A stretch of 64,000 nucleotides of DNA from the NCBI GenBank assembly GCA_964530825.1, contig CAZHCA010000008.1, forward strand, positions 62,001-126,000, read 5' to 3'. The notes under the pieces were generated by a model that saw only the letters and a program-made list of their open reading frames with translations, searched no databases and was not told the DNA's origin. Below are positions 35,180 through 45,122 of this stretch, in pieces. Within the stretch, counting starts at the first letter, position 1. Every line of letters starts with the position of its first letter. The stretch comes from CAZHCA01 sp964530825. GTDB lineage: Bacteria > Bacteroidota > Bacteroidia > Chitinophagales > Saprospiraceae. Position numbers and translations under genes: made by a program.

Positions 35180-38100
35180 TTATGCTTCTGATGTATCGTA
35201 GCCCAAGGCCTTCTTCAGCGCGGCTTGCCCGTCGGGCAGGTCAAAATACATAATGTGGTCGCTGGGGATAATCTCCAATATCGGAGGAATGTCCCAGCCT
35301 TCGCGCCCCTCTAGGTGGTGAATACTGTCTACCGAAGCTGCAATGTCGTTGGGTTCCCGGAAAATCAATTGAGTCAAGCTTTCGTAATAGGCCTTTTCCT
35401 TAAATTTTTCCAACAGCTTTTCCAGCAAGCGCTTTTCGGCTTTGCCCAACGGCAGCAGTTGGGTGTCGCCGGCAATGACCACATAGGGGATGCGGGGGTC
35501 GGTGCCGTCGTTGAGGGCCGATAGAAAGTCGCTGCTCGGCTTCATTTGTTTGAGGGTCGTGAATAGCTGTTTAGCAAAGCGTCCCAGCAATTTTATACTG
35601 AACATGTAGGGTTTGAGAAAAGAGATACCGGTAATGGCGCGACCTACGATAAAGCTGCTGAACTCGTAGAGTGTGGCCCAGGGGGAGCCACCGTTGGGTG
35701 TGCCGTACATAATGAGTTGTTTCACCACTTTTTGGCCGTCCATTTTTTCGATGTACCAGCGCGATACTAGGCCCCCCATGGAATGGGCAATGATCGTCAA
35801 CTCCTTGTCGTGCCCGGGTTCCAGGCCTACTTCGCGCAGGCGCTGCTGCAGATCTTTGGCCGTTTTCTCGATTGGGGTTTTCAGGTTTTCGTAGTCAAAA
35901 GTCAGGATGAGATCGAAATTGGCTAGCTCCGGCACATTTTCAGAAACGCTGATAGCCTTTAAAATATGCGGCATTTCCCGCGTATCGCCGATAATGCCGT
36001 GGATGAAAAGCGCAATGCGTCTGGCCCCGGCCAAGCAGGCCCGCACCTTTTCCGTGTAGGTGACGTAGGTGAAGGTTTCTTGGTCTTTGAATTCAGCCAT
36101 AGCCAGTTGTGGGTAGTCGTACTCCCAGCCGAAATTTTGCAGAACGGCTTTCTGGAAAAAAATCTTCAGGGAGCCGCCCAGGCTACGAGTGCGGTCAGGT
36201 GTTGGCTCCGGGAGGGATTCAATGAGAATATTTCCATCCTCGTCGTTGCTGCCCAGTGGAAAATACCGGCCCGTGGCTTCGTCGTAGCCGATGGGTAGAA
36301 TGAACTCGCCTTCCCGCTGCTCGAGCCTTATGCGCATGGGGTGCTCGGGCGAAACCGAGTCGGCTCCGCTCGGATTACTGATCTCGAATACGGCTGCGCC
36401 GCTCCCCTGATTGATGCCCTTATTAAAGGAATAGGAGGTGAGATAACTCTGGCCGTCGTCAAAGAGCACATTACCCGGCGGGGCAGGAGGGTGCCCGCCG
36501 ATAAACCGGGTAGCCTCCTCCGGACTCGAAAAACTGATTTGACCTTCAAATCCGGCAGGGGCTTCAATTTCCACATCGGGGAGTATGGATACGGCCTTTT
36601 TTCCCGAAAGGGCCTGCTTATCTGCCGGCCGGATGATACGCAGCGGGATGGTTATGGTCATCCAATCCGGCACTTCGGGCTTATTTTGCCTACGGCCTGC
36701 GCCTTTCTTGAGGGCAATCGCACCATCGAGGGGCAGACCATTCTGGTTGTAGGTATCGGTACTCAATCGCGGGTCGGTCGTTACGATTATCTTCAGGTAC
36801 TCCGTGATTTCCGTGATCCCCAATTCCTGGTATTTATCCTCCAGGCGCAAGACCAGGGTCTGGTATACCTGTCCGCTATCGAGCCGCTCGAACATCCAGG
36901 TTTCCTGTCCGGCGTCTAATTTTTCCAAGGGTAAGAACTGGTTGGTGATGCCGAAGTCATTCTGGAGGTAGAGCGCACTAGCGTACAGTTTTCTGCTGCC
37001 GTTGTTTTTGATTTTTACCCGCAGGCCAGGCTCCTGCCAACCCTGGCTGCCCAAAAGGTAAGGCAGTTCTACTACACCCTGGATTTCGACCGGTTCGGCC
37101 GGGCCGTCATCTTCGTGGTTCCCCGGATCGGTAGTACGCAGGAGTTGCACGTCGACCTCATGCGGTGCGAAGTGGTGATTAGCATTCTCCAGGTCGAGTA
37201 GCAATCGCCACCGGGCGACATCAATGACGGCATAGAGGAAATAGCGGGCATGGGCTTCATTAAAGCCCGTTACCCTGCGGAAAAGCGGCCGGTCATCGGC
37301 CTGTAGGGTGAGGGCATACGCTCCTTCGACTGTATGTACCAGGTAGTCGGCTTCTCCGGATCGGGTCGTCCACTGCAGATACTGTTCCAGTCCATCTCTT
37401 AAAAGCCCCTGGATTATGGCGATAGCTCGTTCGTCACTCTCTTCAGCCGCTCCGATTTTCACCCGGGGAAACGGGATGCTGTCCGGTTCGGCCCGGTAAG
37501 CTTGCCCGGGGTCCAGGGCATTCATTCCTTCGACGAAAGCCTCATTAGCGCCCACCTGTCGAATCCTGACCTGCCGCCGATCATGATCCAGCAGACGGAG
37601 GGTACCTCCGCTCTCAGGTATGCCTTGGATGCGCCCTGCATTCATTCGCCATTGACCACTATCGTGTTGAATTAAATAGTAGTGTGGTTTTTTAGGTAAG
37701 GCCCCACCCAGGAAGGCACGCTTTTTATACGCTGGCTTAGTGGCTAACAGATTGGGCGTCTGCTCGCGCACCCGGTTACTCACCTTGACACGTAGTTGTT
37801 GCACTAGGTCGTCATAGCTTAGTCGGACGTCTTTTTGTTCTAGGAGTTCGATGAGGTGATAGGTGAAAATGCCGCGGCTTTGACCATCGATGAGCATCTC
37901 TTTTGCGGTTTCCTGGTCGAGGGAAGCTGCCAACTGTACATAATCCCCCTGGGGGGGCGTAAGCCGACGCCTGCCCTCCGGGTCGGTCACGACTTGGTAT
38001 GCTTCAAAGCCTAGATAATCCTCCTCCCGCGCGGGCGTATGGCTAGGCTCGGCCATACGGGACCGGATATCCGGATCCTTGGAAACCGTGCCCGCGTGGC

Positions 38101-38545
38101 AGCAGTCAAATACACTCAGGAAGTGTACGGAACGTCCGCGGGTCGCTTGCCAAAAAAGAAAGGAAATTTCTTTATCCATCAAATCGCGTCCATGGGGTAA
38201 CCGACTGTCGTAGCATACGATCGATTCATTCATGCGGTCGGGGCTCAAGTGCCAGAATGCTTCGGGAGCTGCAGCCCTGGACCCGTGTCCGCTGTAATAA
38301 AAAAGGCAGATATCCTCTTTGCGCGCTTGGGTAAACCACTCGAAAGCCCGGACGATATTGTCGCGGGTAGCTTCTTCATTGGTTAGCAGCTTGGCGTAAA
38401 GCTCTAGATCCGGTTCTGTGGCTATTTTCCTCTGGAGAAAATCGTGCAGGGCGTCGCGATCGTTAATACATCCATTCAGACGGTGGCGATCAATAGGATA
38501 GTCATTGATGGCGACCATCAAGGCGTAGATGCGTTGGGTAGGCAT
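35180..38545 (-). CDS. Metacaspase-like protease fused to a lipase-type alpha/beta hydrolase
   Basis: 1121 residues, no signal peptide. Residues 1-270 are a caspase-fold protease: the starting strand IYALMVAINDY, catalytic His87 in YYSGHGS, and Cys149 in FDCCHAGT, a metacaspase-type motif. A large middle part (270-830) contains beta-rich segments of unknown fold. Residues 840-1110 form a lipase-like hydrolase: oxyanion LFIHGIIGD, nucleophile Ser922 in IIAHSMGGL, YGTPNGGSPW, and a likely catalytic His in PSDHIMY. Such a protein could be a processed hydrolase or toxin. The lysozyme-like gene ends 27 bases upstream, implying an operon. Confidence 0.82.
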   Translation of the reverse strand: MPTQRIYALMVAINDYPIDRHRLNGCINDRDALHDFLQRKIATEPDLELYAKLLTNEEATRDNIVRAFEWFTQARKEDICLFYYSGHGSRAAAPEAFWHLSPDRMNESIVCYDSRLPHGRDLMDKEISFLFWQATRGRSVHFLSVFDCCHAGTVSKDPDIRSRMAEPSHTPAREEDYLGFEAYQVVTDPEGRRRLTPPQGDYVQLAASLDQETAKEMLIDGQSRGIFTYHLIELLEQKDVRLSYDDLVQQLRVKVSNRVREQTPNLLATKPAYKKRAFLGGALPKKPHYYLIQHDSGQWRMNAGRIQGIPESGGTLRLLDHDRRQVRIRQVGANEAFVEGMNALDPGQAYRAEPDSIPFPRVKIGAAEESDERAIAIIQGLLRDGLEQYLQWTTRSGEADYLVHTVEGAYALTLQADDRPLFRRVTGFNEAHARYFLYAVIDVARWRLLLDLENANHHFAPHEVDVQLLRTTDPGNHEDDGPAEPVEIQGVVELPYLLGSQGWQEPGLRVKIKNNGSRKLYASALYLQNDFGITNQFLPLEKLDAGQETWMFERLDSGQVYQTLVLRLEDKYQELGITEITEYLKIIVTTDPRLSTDTYNQNGLPLDGAIALKKGAGRRQNKPEVPDWMTITIPLRIIRPADKQALSGKKAVSILPDVEIEAPAGFEGQISFSSPEEATRFIGGHPPAPPGNVLFDDGQSYLTSYSFNKGINQGSGAAVFEISNPSGADSVSPEHPMRIRLEQREGEFILPIGYDEATGRYFPLGSNDEDGNILIESLPEPTPDRTRSLGGSLKIFFQKAVLQNFGWEYDYPQLAMAEFKDQETFTYVTYTEKVRACLAGARRIALFIHGIIGDTREMPHILKAISVSENVPELANFDLILTFDYENLKTPIEKTAKDLQQRLREVGLEPGHDKELTIIAHSMGGLVSRWYIEKMDGQKVVKQLIMYGTPNGGSPWATLYEFSSFIVGRAITGISFLKPYMFSIKLLGRFAKQLFTTLKQMKPSSDFLSALNDGTDPRIPYVVIAGDTQLLPLGKAEKRLLEKLLEKFKEKAYYESLTQLIFREPNDIAASVDSIHHLEGREGWDIPPILEIIPSDHIMYFDLPDGQAALKKALGYDTSEA

Positions 38546-38572
38546 AAGGGTATGGTGTTAAGCATGTGTGGT

Positions 38573-40324
38573 TTAATGGCGAATATTGAGCCGCTGAAGG
38601 ATTGCATCCCGGACCATCATCTCGATTTCGGGGTAGTCTTGTGGGGCATAGAAACGCGGGGCTTCTACGTACGGATTGACCTCCTGCACGGCCCGGGTCG
38701 TCACGTTACTGTACGCTTCGAGGTTGGTCTCGGTCACTACGAATGATCCCCGTTGGTCGGAAAGTATGCCCTGGTCCCGTTTCCTTCGCACGACCTGGGC
38801 GCGCTCCTCGGCTTTAGTCATTGGCGGATTGGCGCCTTTGGCGTACTGAGCGCGTACCACGAGGTATTCTTCGATTACTTTCAGCTCATCCTGGGTTTCC
38901 CAGAAGGTTGGGTTGATGAGGCCGGTGTTTTCCATGGCAATCCGCACACAGTCTCCGACCCAGGCGGGCCGGTTCACGTGATTATCGAGCAGGAGTGCGA
39001 CTCCATATTCCGAGGTAATGATTTTCGAGAGGTTGTAGCCGAAGGCGGCGTAGCTATCTTTCCAATAAAAATTGCGCAGTCGGTTGATACCGTGCTCAAT
39101 TTGTACTGCCTGGATCTCGGGTGTTTGCGCAGCACGCCAAAAGCGAAAGCCCCATTCGGGAGCCCGGAATTGGTCTTTCAGGGCGCTACGATCTACAGTG
39201 ACGCCATTATAGGTCAAATAGCCGTAAGTGGTTCCGGTATTTGGATCGATGTCGAGGCCTACCGTTTCGAAATGCTGGGCGAAGACACTGGGGAAGGCAA
39301 TTTTAATTTTATTGAGGAGCACCGGCAATTCGCCCTCACCGTCGTCGATGCCTAAAGTCCATTGAAAAATGCCGTAGCTAAGGTGGCCGCGATCGTAGGA
39401 GTTGATGGCGTCGAGATTTCCTTCATTCTCCGAAATGGCATTCATTACATTTATGGCCGACGGTGTAAGCTGCAGGCTTTCTAGTATGTCAGGGCGCGTT
39501 TCTACCAATTGGGCAATGGGTTGAAATCCGGGGGTAGAGACGCCCTCCGGGTCGTGCTTGCGCATCTGAACTTGCTTTTTGCCATCCCCAAGGGTGATGC
39601 GCTCGGCCGTCTCACTGATTACTTCTATGCTGCCCAGGTCAGCGGGCGGTAATGGATCGATGGGCGGGAACGGGTTGCCCGGTCCTGGGTTGGGGTTGGT
39701 GGGTGGCGGAACGGTACCGGGGTTGCCGGGGTTTACCGGGGTGCTCGGATTGCCACCCCCACTAAGATTGACCTCCGGCCCGAAAAAGGGGAGTGTTTCT
39801 TGCAGGATAGAACGGGCGAGTCCGTCGGTCAGCTCCCGGCCGTCGACCAGCAGGCCCTGGTTAGCGCCGTAATCGCGCAGGGCCGTTTGCAAGTCTTGCT
39901 GATAGTACCCCATTACATCCATAATCTGGCGTAGCTGCTGGTAGCCAGGGCTTTGGGGATCCGCCGGGTTGAACTGTAAAGCTAAGCTACCGTTTTGCAG
40001 GCCATTTTGGATCTGTTTCAGGCCTTCGACGGCATCATGGAGTGCGACCACACGGGCTAATACCGCTCCGTTAACCCCGATTCCATCGGAATAAAGGCCG
40101 TTGCGCGAAGCAAATTGCCGAATTCCGGTAAGGGTTTCCGGCCCCAGGAAGCGGTCATCGCCAAGGCGATCCCACTGAATGGTGTTGGAGAACCCTAAAT
40201 CGTTGAGTATAGAGCGTAGAGCAGCTACGTATTCATTATTTGCCCGGGTAACCAAAAATTGGTCCACCGAGTTGGTGCGCAACAGTTCAAGTAATAATTC
40301 CTTTGGATCCATAGGGTTTGACAT
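38573..40324 (-). CDS. Protein with peptidoglycan-binding-like modules and lysozyme-like domain
   Basis: 583 residues without signal peptide. Residues 30-100 and 128-175 look like two helical peptidoglycan-binding modules (LRSILNDLGF ... RFLGPETLTGIRQFASRNGL; LRQIMDVMGYYQQDLQTALRDYG). A Pro/Gly/Asn-rich linker (190-228) joins a C-terminal region (285-440) with AISENEGNLDAINSYDRGHL and SYGIFQWTLG, resembling a lysozyme/transglycosylase fold with a possible catalytic Glu at 299 or 301. Lack of signal peptide suggests delivery by another route or a phage/toxin-type origin. It is followed by the caspase-lipase gene after 27 bases. Confidence 0.68.
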   Translation of the reverse strand: MSNPMDPKELLLELLRTNSVDQFLVTRANNEYVAALRSILNDLGFSNTIQWDRLGDDRFLGPETLTGIRQFASRNGLYSDGIGVNGAVLARVVALHDAVEGLKQIQNGLQNGSLALQFNPADPQSPGYQQLRQIMDVMGYYQQDLQTALRDYGANQGLLVDGRELTDGLARSILQETLPFFGPEVNLSGGGNPSTPVNPGNPGTVPPPTNPNPGPGNPFPPIDPLPPADLGSIEVISETAERITLGDGKKQVQMRKHDPEGVSTPGFQPIAQLVETRPDILESLQLTPSAINVMNAISENEGNLDAINSYDRGHLSYGIFQWTLGIDDGEGELPVLLNKIKIAFPSVFAQHFETVGLDIDPNTGTTYGYLTYNGVTVDRSALKDQFRAPEWGFRFWRAAQTPEIQAVQIEHGINRLRNFYWKDSYAAFGYNLSKIITSEYGVALLLDNHVNRPAWVGDCVRIAMENTGLINPTFWETQDELKVIEEYLVVRAQYAKGANPPMTKAEERAQVVRRKRDQGILSDQRGSFVVTETNLEAYSNVTTRAVQEVNPYVEAPRFYAPQDYPEIEMMVRDAILQRLNIRH

Positions 40325-40429
40325 ATACAGGACTTCGCCTGCACACCGAAACGACGGTCAAGAGCAGGCATTTAGAGATAATCATTAAAAATGGCAAAAA
40401 AAATTATGCAGTGCAAATAGCCTTAGCGG

Positions 40430-40469
40430 TCGGATAAGAAAAGGGTAGTGTGTAGCACACACTGCCCTT
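40430..40469 (-). terminator. Intrinsic terminator of the infC-rpmI-rplT operon
   Basis: A 13-bp stem with one wobble (40441-40453 with 40457-40469) and a three-base loop, followed on the minus strand by a T-rich tract (CCCTTTTCTTATCC). It lies about 35 bases beyond the rplT stop, in the right direction. Confidence 0.85.
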
Positions 40470-40502
40470 CTGGTATTTTATAACCGGTATAAGCGAGATT
40501 CG

Positions 40503-40847
40503 CTATTTCACTTCATCGACAATGGCCTTGAACACATTGGGATGGTTCATAGCCAAGTCGGCGAGCACCTTGCGATTGAGGTTAATTTCTTTTTCGGACA
40601 GCAAATGTATGAAGCGCGAGTAGGACAGGTCATGCTGTCTGGCGCCAGCATTGATGCGAGCAATCCACAGGCGGCGGAACGCGCGCTTTTTATTGCGACG
40701 GTCCCGGTAAGCGTACTGCAGACCGCGCTCAACGGCATTTTTTGCGACGGTATAAACATTGCGGCGGGCGCCGAAGTACCCTTTAGACATTCTCAAGATC
40801 TTGCGCCGCCGTTTGCGGGAAGCAACGTGATTAACAGAACGTGGCAT
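40503..40847 (-). CDS. rplT: 50S ribosomal protein L20
   Basis: 114 residues, very basic: [23 protein letters not shown]-type motif ([13 protein letters not shown]), and the conserved [23 protein letters not shown]. Early 23S-binding protein; in many bacteria it represses its own operon. Last gene of infC-rpmI-rplT; a strong terminator follows. Confidence 0.98.
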   Translation of the reverse strand: MPRSVNHVASRKRRRKILRMSKGYFGARRNVYTVAKNAVERGLQYAYRDRRNKKRAFRRLWIARINAGARQHDLSYSRFIHLLSEKEINLNRKVLADLAMNHPNVFKAIVDEVK

Positions 40848-40922
40848 AATCGTACATTTTAGTGCAACGCAGGGGCATGAATTTGCGCTTTGGTCCTGCG
40901 CTCTCGTTAAAAAAGAGCATTA

Positions 40923-41120
40923 TCAACGCAAGCCGAGCAAGCGCTTAACGCGTTTCTCATCGGCTTTACTCACCAGCGTGGAGTCACGCAGGCGGAGCTT
41001 AGCCTTTTTACTCTTGTTGCGCATCATGTGCGAAGTATAGGCCTGAAAGCGCTTGATCTTACCGGAGCCGGTGCGCTTGAAGCGTTTCTTCGCACTGGAG
41101 TGCGTTTTCATCTTTGGCAT
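40923..41120 (-). CDS. rpmI: 50S ribosomal protein L35
   Basis: 65 residues: [20 protein letters not shown], followed by [15 protein letters not shown] and a C-terminal VKRLLGL. Typical L35 length and composition. Sits between infC and rplT with short spacers, the conserved order. Confidence 0.98.
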   Translation of the reverse strand: MPKMKTHSSAKKRFKRTGSGKIKRFQAYTSHMMRNKSKKAKLRLRDSTLVSKADEKRVKRLLGLR

Positions 41121-41281
41121 TTCTACGCTGTTTTAATCAGGCTGCAAATATAGGGCAAACGAAAGGTAAATGCAAACGCGATCTTGCCATTTGGAGCGTC
41201 CTACCTCAGTGCAGGTTCGAAGCCTTCTGTTGACCGTAGCTTGGTTTGCGGGTCCGCTGCAGTGTTTATTACAGGATTGGG

Positions 41282-41878
41282 TTATTTCTTCTTGACCTTT
41301 TTCGGAGAAACGATGACGATCATACGGCGGCCCTCCATCTTGGGTAGGGATTCGGCCGTTCCGTATTCTTCGAGTTCCTTGAGGAAGCGCAGTAATAAGA
41401 GCTCGCCCCGGTCTTTAAAAACAATGGTACGACCGCGGAAGTGGACGTATGCTTTCACTTTGGCACCCTCTTCCAAAAACTTCTGGGCGTGCCGAAGCTT
41501 GAATTCAAAGTCGTGGTCATCCGTATTCGGGCCAAAGCGGATTTCTTTGATAACGGTTTTAGTCGCCTTCGCTTTGATTTCTTTCTCTCGCTTTTTCTTT
41601 TCGTAGAGAAACTTGTTTAAATCGACAATGCGCACTACGGGCGGTTTTGCATTGGGGGAGATTTCGATGAGGTCTAAATCTACTTTTCTCGCCCAGTCTT
41701 TAACTTCACGGGTGTTGTATACTTCGCCGGGCTTGAGATCTTTTCCTATGGCCTCTGCAATTTCTTCCACATTTTCCCCTACCAGCCGCACTTCCGGTAC
41801 CCGGATATCATTATTCGTGCGAAAATTGGGTTTGTTATTTTGCCGAGGTTGTGGTCTTCTTGATGGTCTCTTTGCCAA
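41282..41878 (-). CDS. infC: Translation initiation factor IF-3 (non-ATG start)
   Basis: 198 residues: N-domain with TNNDIRVPEVRLVGEN and linker, C-domain with IRFGPNTDDHDFEFKLRHAQKFL and VHFRGR. Prevents subunit joining and proofreads initiation codons. There is no ATG at the proper place: the frame opens with TTG at 41878, and an ATT lies two codons further up at 41884. A rare start codon is the hallmark of infC autoregulation in many bacteria (AUU in E. coli), so the start is probably one of these. An extended Arg/Pro/Gln-rich N-terminus is unusual but seen in Bacteroidota. Confidence 0.95.
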   Translation of the reverse strand: MAKRPSRRPQPRQNNKPNFRTNNDIRVPEVRLVGENVEEIAEAIGKDLKPGEVYNTREVKDWARKVDLDLIEISPNAKPPVVRIVDLNKFLYEKKKREKEIKAKATKTVIKEIRFGPNTDDHDFEFKLRHAQKFLEEGAKVKAYVHFRGRTIVFKDRGELLLLRFLKELEEYGTAESLPKMEGRRMIVIVSPKKVKKK

Positions 41879-42002
41879 ATGAATGTGTTTTGATGAAAAA
41901 ATGTATTGTAATTAAATCAATGGGTAAAAAAAGAAAAAAGTTCTGTAAAACCTAACTTCTTGACTAGCAGTGTCCAAATTTAAAAATAAAGTACTGGGGG
42001 GT

Positions 42003-42045
42003 GTTAAAATAAAAGAACCCCCTCCGGAGGACTTCCAAAGGGGGT
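42003..42045 (-). terminator. Intrinsic terminator after clpC
   Basis: An 11-bp stem (42017-42027 with 42035-42045, two wobble pairs, seven-base loop), with a T-rich minus-strand tail (TTCTTTTATTTTAAC) after it. It lies 20 bases past the clpC stop and separates it from infC. Confidence 0.88.
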
Positions 42046-42065
42046 ACCATTGAATACTTGTGATT

Positions 42066-44618
42066 TTATTCTTGTACGTCGGTATTTACTTCTTTTGCAA
42101 TCGTAATATTCAGGCCATCCTGTTCTTCGTTAAGCACAGCTTCCAGTACGCTACCTTCGGCCGGACCGTCGTTGAGTATAAATTCGGCCAGCGGATCTTC
42201 CAGGTATTTCTGGATGGCCCGGTGTAGCGGACGGGCACCAAACTGCGGATCAAAGCCTTTTTCCGCCACAAACTTTTTGGCCTCTTCGGAAAGAACCAGT
42301 TTGTAGGTCATGCCCTCCAAGCGTTTGTGTAGGTCGCGCAGTGTGATATCGATGATCTTGAAGATGTCATCCTGATCCAGGCTGTTGAAGATCACGACAT
42401 CGTCTACTCGGTTCAAAAACTCAGGAGAGAAGGTGCGCTTCAGGGCATTCTGAATAACCGACTTGGAGTAGTCTTCCGATTGTTGTTTGCGGGCCTGGGT
42501 TTCAAAACCAACACCTTGACCGAAGTCTTTCAACTGACGCACGCCGATATTGGAAGTCATAATGATCAACGTGTTTTTGAAATCGACGCGGCGGCCCAGA
42601 CCATCGGTCAGCTGACCGTCGTCCAGCACCTGTAGCAGGATATTGTACACATCGGGATGGGCTTTTTCGATCTCGTCGAGCAGGATCACCGAATAAGGCT
42701 TGCGGCGTACCTTTTCGGTGAGCTGTCCGCCTTCTTCGTAGCCTACGTAACCCGGAGGCGCACCGATTAGTCGACTCACGGAGAATTTCTCCATGTATTC
42801 ACTCATGTCGATCCGCACCAGGGCATCTTCCGAATCGAAGATATAACGAGCCAACGCTTTGGCCAATTCGGTTTTACCGACCCCCGTCGGGCCGAGGAAG
42901 ATGAAGGAACCGATCGGTTTCTTCGGGTCTTTCAGACCTACACGGTTGCGCTGGATAGCTTTTGTGATTTTCTGGATGGCTTCATCCTGACCGATGATGG
43001 CATTTTGCAGGTCTTGATTCATACCAACCAGCTTCTTGCTTTCGCTCTGCGCCACCCGGCTCACTGGAATGCCCGTCATCATGGAAACGACTTCGGCAAT
43101 ATTTTCCTCTTCCACAGGGTAGCGTTTGGTTTTTGCCTCCTCTTCCCACTTCATTTTTGCAAACTCTAGCTGGCGAACTAATTTGCTTTCCTTGTCGCGA
43201 AGGTCGGCCGCCTTTTCGTACTGTTGATTCTTGACAGCCTGGTTCTTTTGTTCCTTCAGGTCTTCGATTTGCTTTTCCAAATCTTCGATGTGCTTCGGAA
43301 CGTGGATATTTTTGAGGTGCGTACGTGCACCTACTTCGTCCAATACGTCGATGGCTTTGTCCGGCAGGAAGCGGTCGCTGATATAGCGGTCGCTAAAGCG
43401 CACGCAGGCACGGATGGCATCATCGGAATAGGTTACGTTATGGAACTCCTCGTATTTGGGCTTGATGTTTTCCAGGATGTGAATGGCCTCCTCGGCTGTC
43501 GGGGGATCGACCATTACTTTTTGGAAGCGGCGATCCAACGCTCCGTCTTTTTCGATATGCTGCCGGTACTCGTCCAGGGTAGAAGCTCCGATACATTGCA
43601 GCTCACCACGGGCGAGCGCCGGCTTGAAAATATTCGAAGCGTCGAGCGACCCGGTAGCACCACCGGCGCCTACGATCGTGTGGATTTCGTCGATAAACAG
43701 GATGACATCGCGGGAGCGCTCTAGCTCATTCATGATCGCCTTCATACGCTCCTCGAACTGACCGCGGTATTTAGTACCGGCAACCAGCGCAGCGAGGTCT
43801 AACATAACGATGCGCTTATTGAAAAGCGTACGGGATACTTTGCGTTGGTTGATACGCAGCGCCAAACCTTCGACGATTGCCGTTTTACCCACACCCGGTT
43901 CGCCAATCAGGATCGGATTGTTTTTCTTACGGCGACTGAGGATTTGCGACACGCGCTCAATTTCATTCTCCCGGCCGATGATGGGGTCGAGTTTACCCTC
44001 TTCGGCTAGTTTGGTGATATCGCGGCCGAAATTATCGAGCACCGGAGTCCGCGATTTGGCACCCGCGCCCTTACGCTGCTGGTAGCGGCTGGAAGATGGA
44101 TCCTCTTCCTCATAGGGGTCGTCAGAGTCAGAGGGTGCTTGCGCGTAAGATTCGCTCGAAGAAAAGTCTTGCTCCTGTTTAACATACTCCAACTCTGCTT
44201 TATAGATATCGTAATCGATATCGAACTGGTGCAGAATTTTTGAGGCCGGGTTTTCTTTGTGCTTCAGTATAGAAAGAACAAGATGTTCGGGGCTGATTTC
44301 TTCGCTCTTCAACATTTTAGCTTCTAAAAAAGTAACCTTAAGTACTTTTTCCGCTTGTTTATTGAGCGGGAGGTTGCCGACGTTGAGATTGGTATTGGCC
44401 GAGGGGATTCGCTGCACGGATTCCTCGACGGTCTGGCGCAACTCGTTGGTATCCAGATCGAGGGATTCCAGGACCCGGACAGCCAGGCTTTCCGGTTCCG
44501 ACATGATGCCCAACAGCAGGTGTTCCGTGCCGATGAAGTCATGCCCCAACCGAATTGCTTCATCCCGGCTGCGCGAAATGACCTGCTTTACTTTGGGTGA
44601 AAATCTTCTACTATTCAT
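42066..44618 (-). CDS. clpC: ATP-dependent Clp protease ATP-binding subunit ClpC
   Basis: 850-residue Hsp100 unfoldase. Two Clp_N repeats (SRSRDEAIRLGHDFIGTEHL; LKVTFLEAKMLKSEEISPEHL), AAA-1 with GEPGVGKT and DEIHTIVGAGG, a middle UVR segment (NQQYEKAADLRDKESKL), AAA-2 with GPTGVGKTELAKAL, and a ClpB-D2-type C-terminus. Feeds substrates to ClpP. The start ATG at 44618 (MNSRRFSPKV) is chosen over an open extension that includes unrelated hydrophobic sequence. No ClpP in the window. Monocistronic, with a terminator. Confidence 0.97.
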   Translation of the reverse strand: MNSRRFSPKVKQVISRSRDEAIRLGHDFIGTEHLLLGIMSEPESLAVRVLESLDLDTNELRQTVEESVQRIPSANTNLNVGNLPLNKQAEKVLKVTFLEAKMLKSEEISPEHLVLSILKHKENPASKILHQFDIDYDIYKAELEYVKQEQDFSSSESYAQAPSDSDDPYEEEDPSSSRYQQRKGAGAKSRTPVLDNFGRDITKLAEEGKLDPIIGRENEIERVSQILSRRKKNNPILIGEPGVGKTAIVEGLALRINQRKVSRTLFNKRIVMLDLAALVAGTKYRGQFEERMKAIMNELERSRDVILFIDEIHTIVGAGGATGSLDASNIFKPALARGELQCIGASTLDEYRQHIEKDGALDRRFQKVMVDPPTAEEAIHILENIKPKYEEFHNVTYSDDAIRACVRFSDRYISDRFLPDKAIDVLDEVGARTHLKNIHVPKHIEDLEKQIEDLKEQKNQAVKNQQYEKAADLRDKESKLVRQLEFAKMKWEEEAKTKRYPVEEENIAEVVSMMTGIPVSRVAQSESKKLVGMNQDLQNAIIGQDEAIQKITKAIQRNRVGLKDPKKPIGSFIFLGPTGVGKTELAKALARYIFDSEDALVRIDMSEYMEKFSVSRLIGAPPGYVGYEEGGQLTEKVRRKPYSVILLDEIEKAHPDVYNILLQVLDDGQLTDGLGRRVDFKNTLIIMTSNIGVRQLKDFGQGVGFETQARKQQSEDYSKSVIQNALKRTFSPEFLNRVDDVVIFNSLDQDDIFKIIDITLRDLHKRLEGMTYKLVLSEEAKKFVAEKGFDPQFGARPLHRAIQKYLEDPLAEFILNDGPAEGSVLEAVLNEEQDGLNITIAKEVNTDVQE

Positions 44619-45122
44619 AATTAAGGTTGTCTTCGTTGCTGCGGGGCCGTAATTCGGCCGCCCAATAATTAGCAATAATCGATTAATTAACAAAAGATAT
44701 TCGCGGATAGTTTGGCTGGTTTTCTCGGCAGCAGTAAGGTAAAAGACTGTCTAAAATATCCGCAAATTTTGCAGGTAAAAAAAACTTTCCTACCGCAATT
44801 AACGAACGATTATCCGTATTTAAAGTTTTTTAAAATAGTCGACCTGTCTCAATTACCATTCCATTACTTAGATCCCCGACACTTTGGCTTGCCGTTCTGC
44901 GGCCCGTCCAGTTCAAGTGTAAAGATTCTAGTTTGTATTTTATCTTCATGGACAGGTAAAATACTGACAGCAACCCGGAGCACTTTTTATCCTGCAGCAT
45001 GACGAAAGCGCAATGGTTATTACGAAAATTTCGGCCTTAATCATACATTTGTTATCTGGCTTATAGCGGCTAAAGCCCTGCTGGCAGGTCGTTGCATTCA
45101 ACAAACAATTAACCCCCTCAGT
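44619..45122. other. Divergent intergenic region clpC/STAS gene
   Basis: About 500 bases. It is AT-rich near clpC. A possible -7 element TACATTTG at 45044-45051 could serve the STAS gene, but no matching -33 was found. An open frame of 96 codons at 44712-45002 is not accepted as coding. I see no tRNA or strong terminator. Confidence 0.5.

Noticed and set aside
44712..45002. 96-codon plus-strand ORF between clpC and the STAS gene
   Set aside because: No recognisable motifs, low-complexity composition and position in a divergent promoter region suggest chance.
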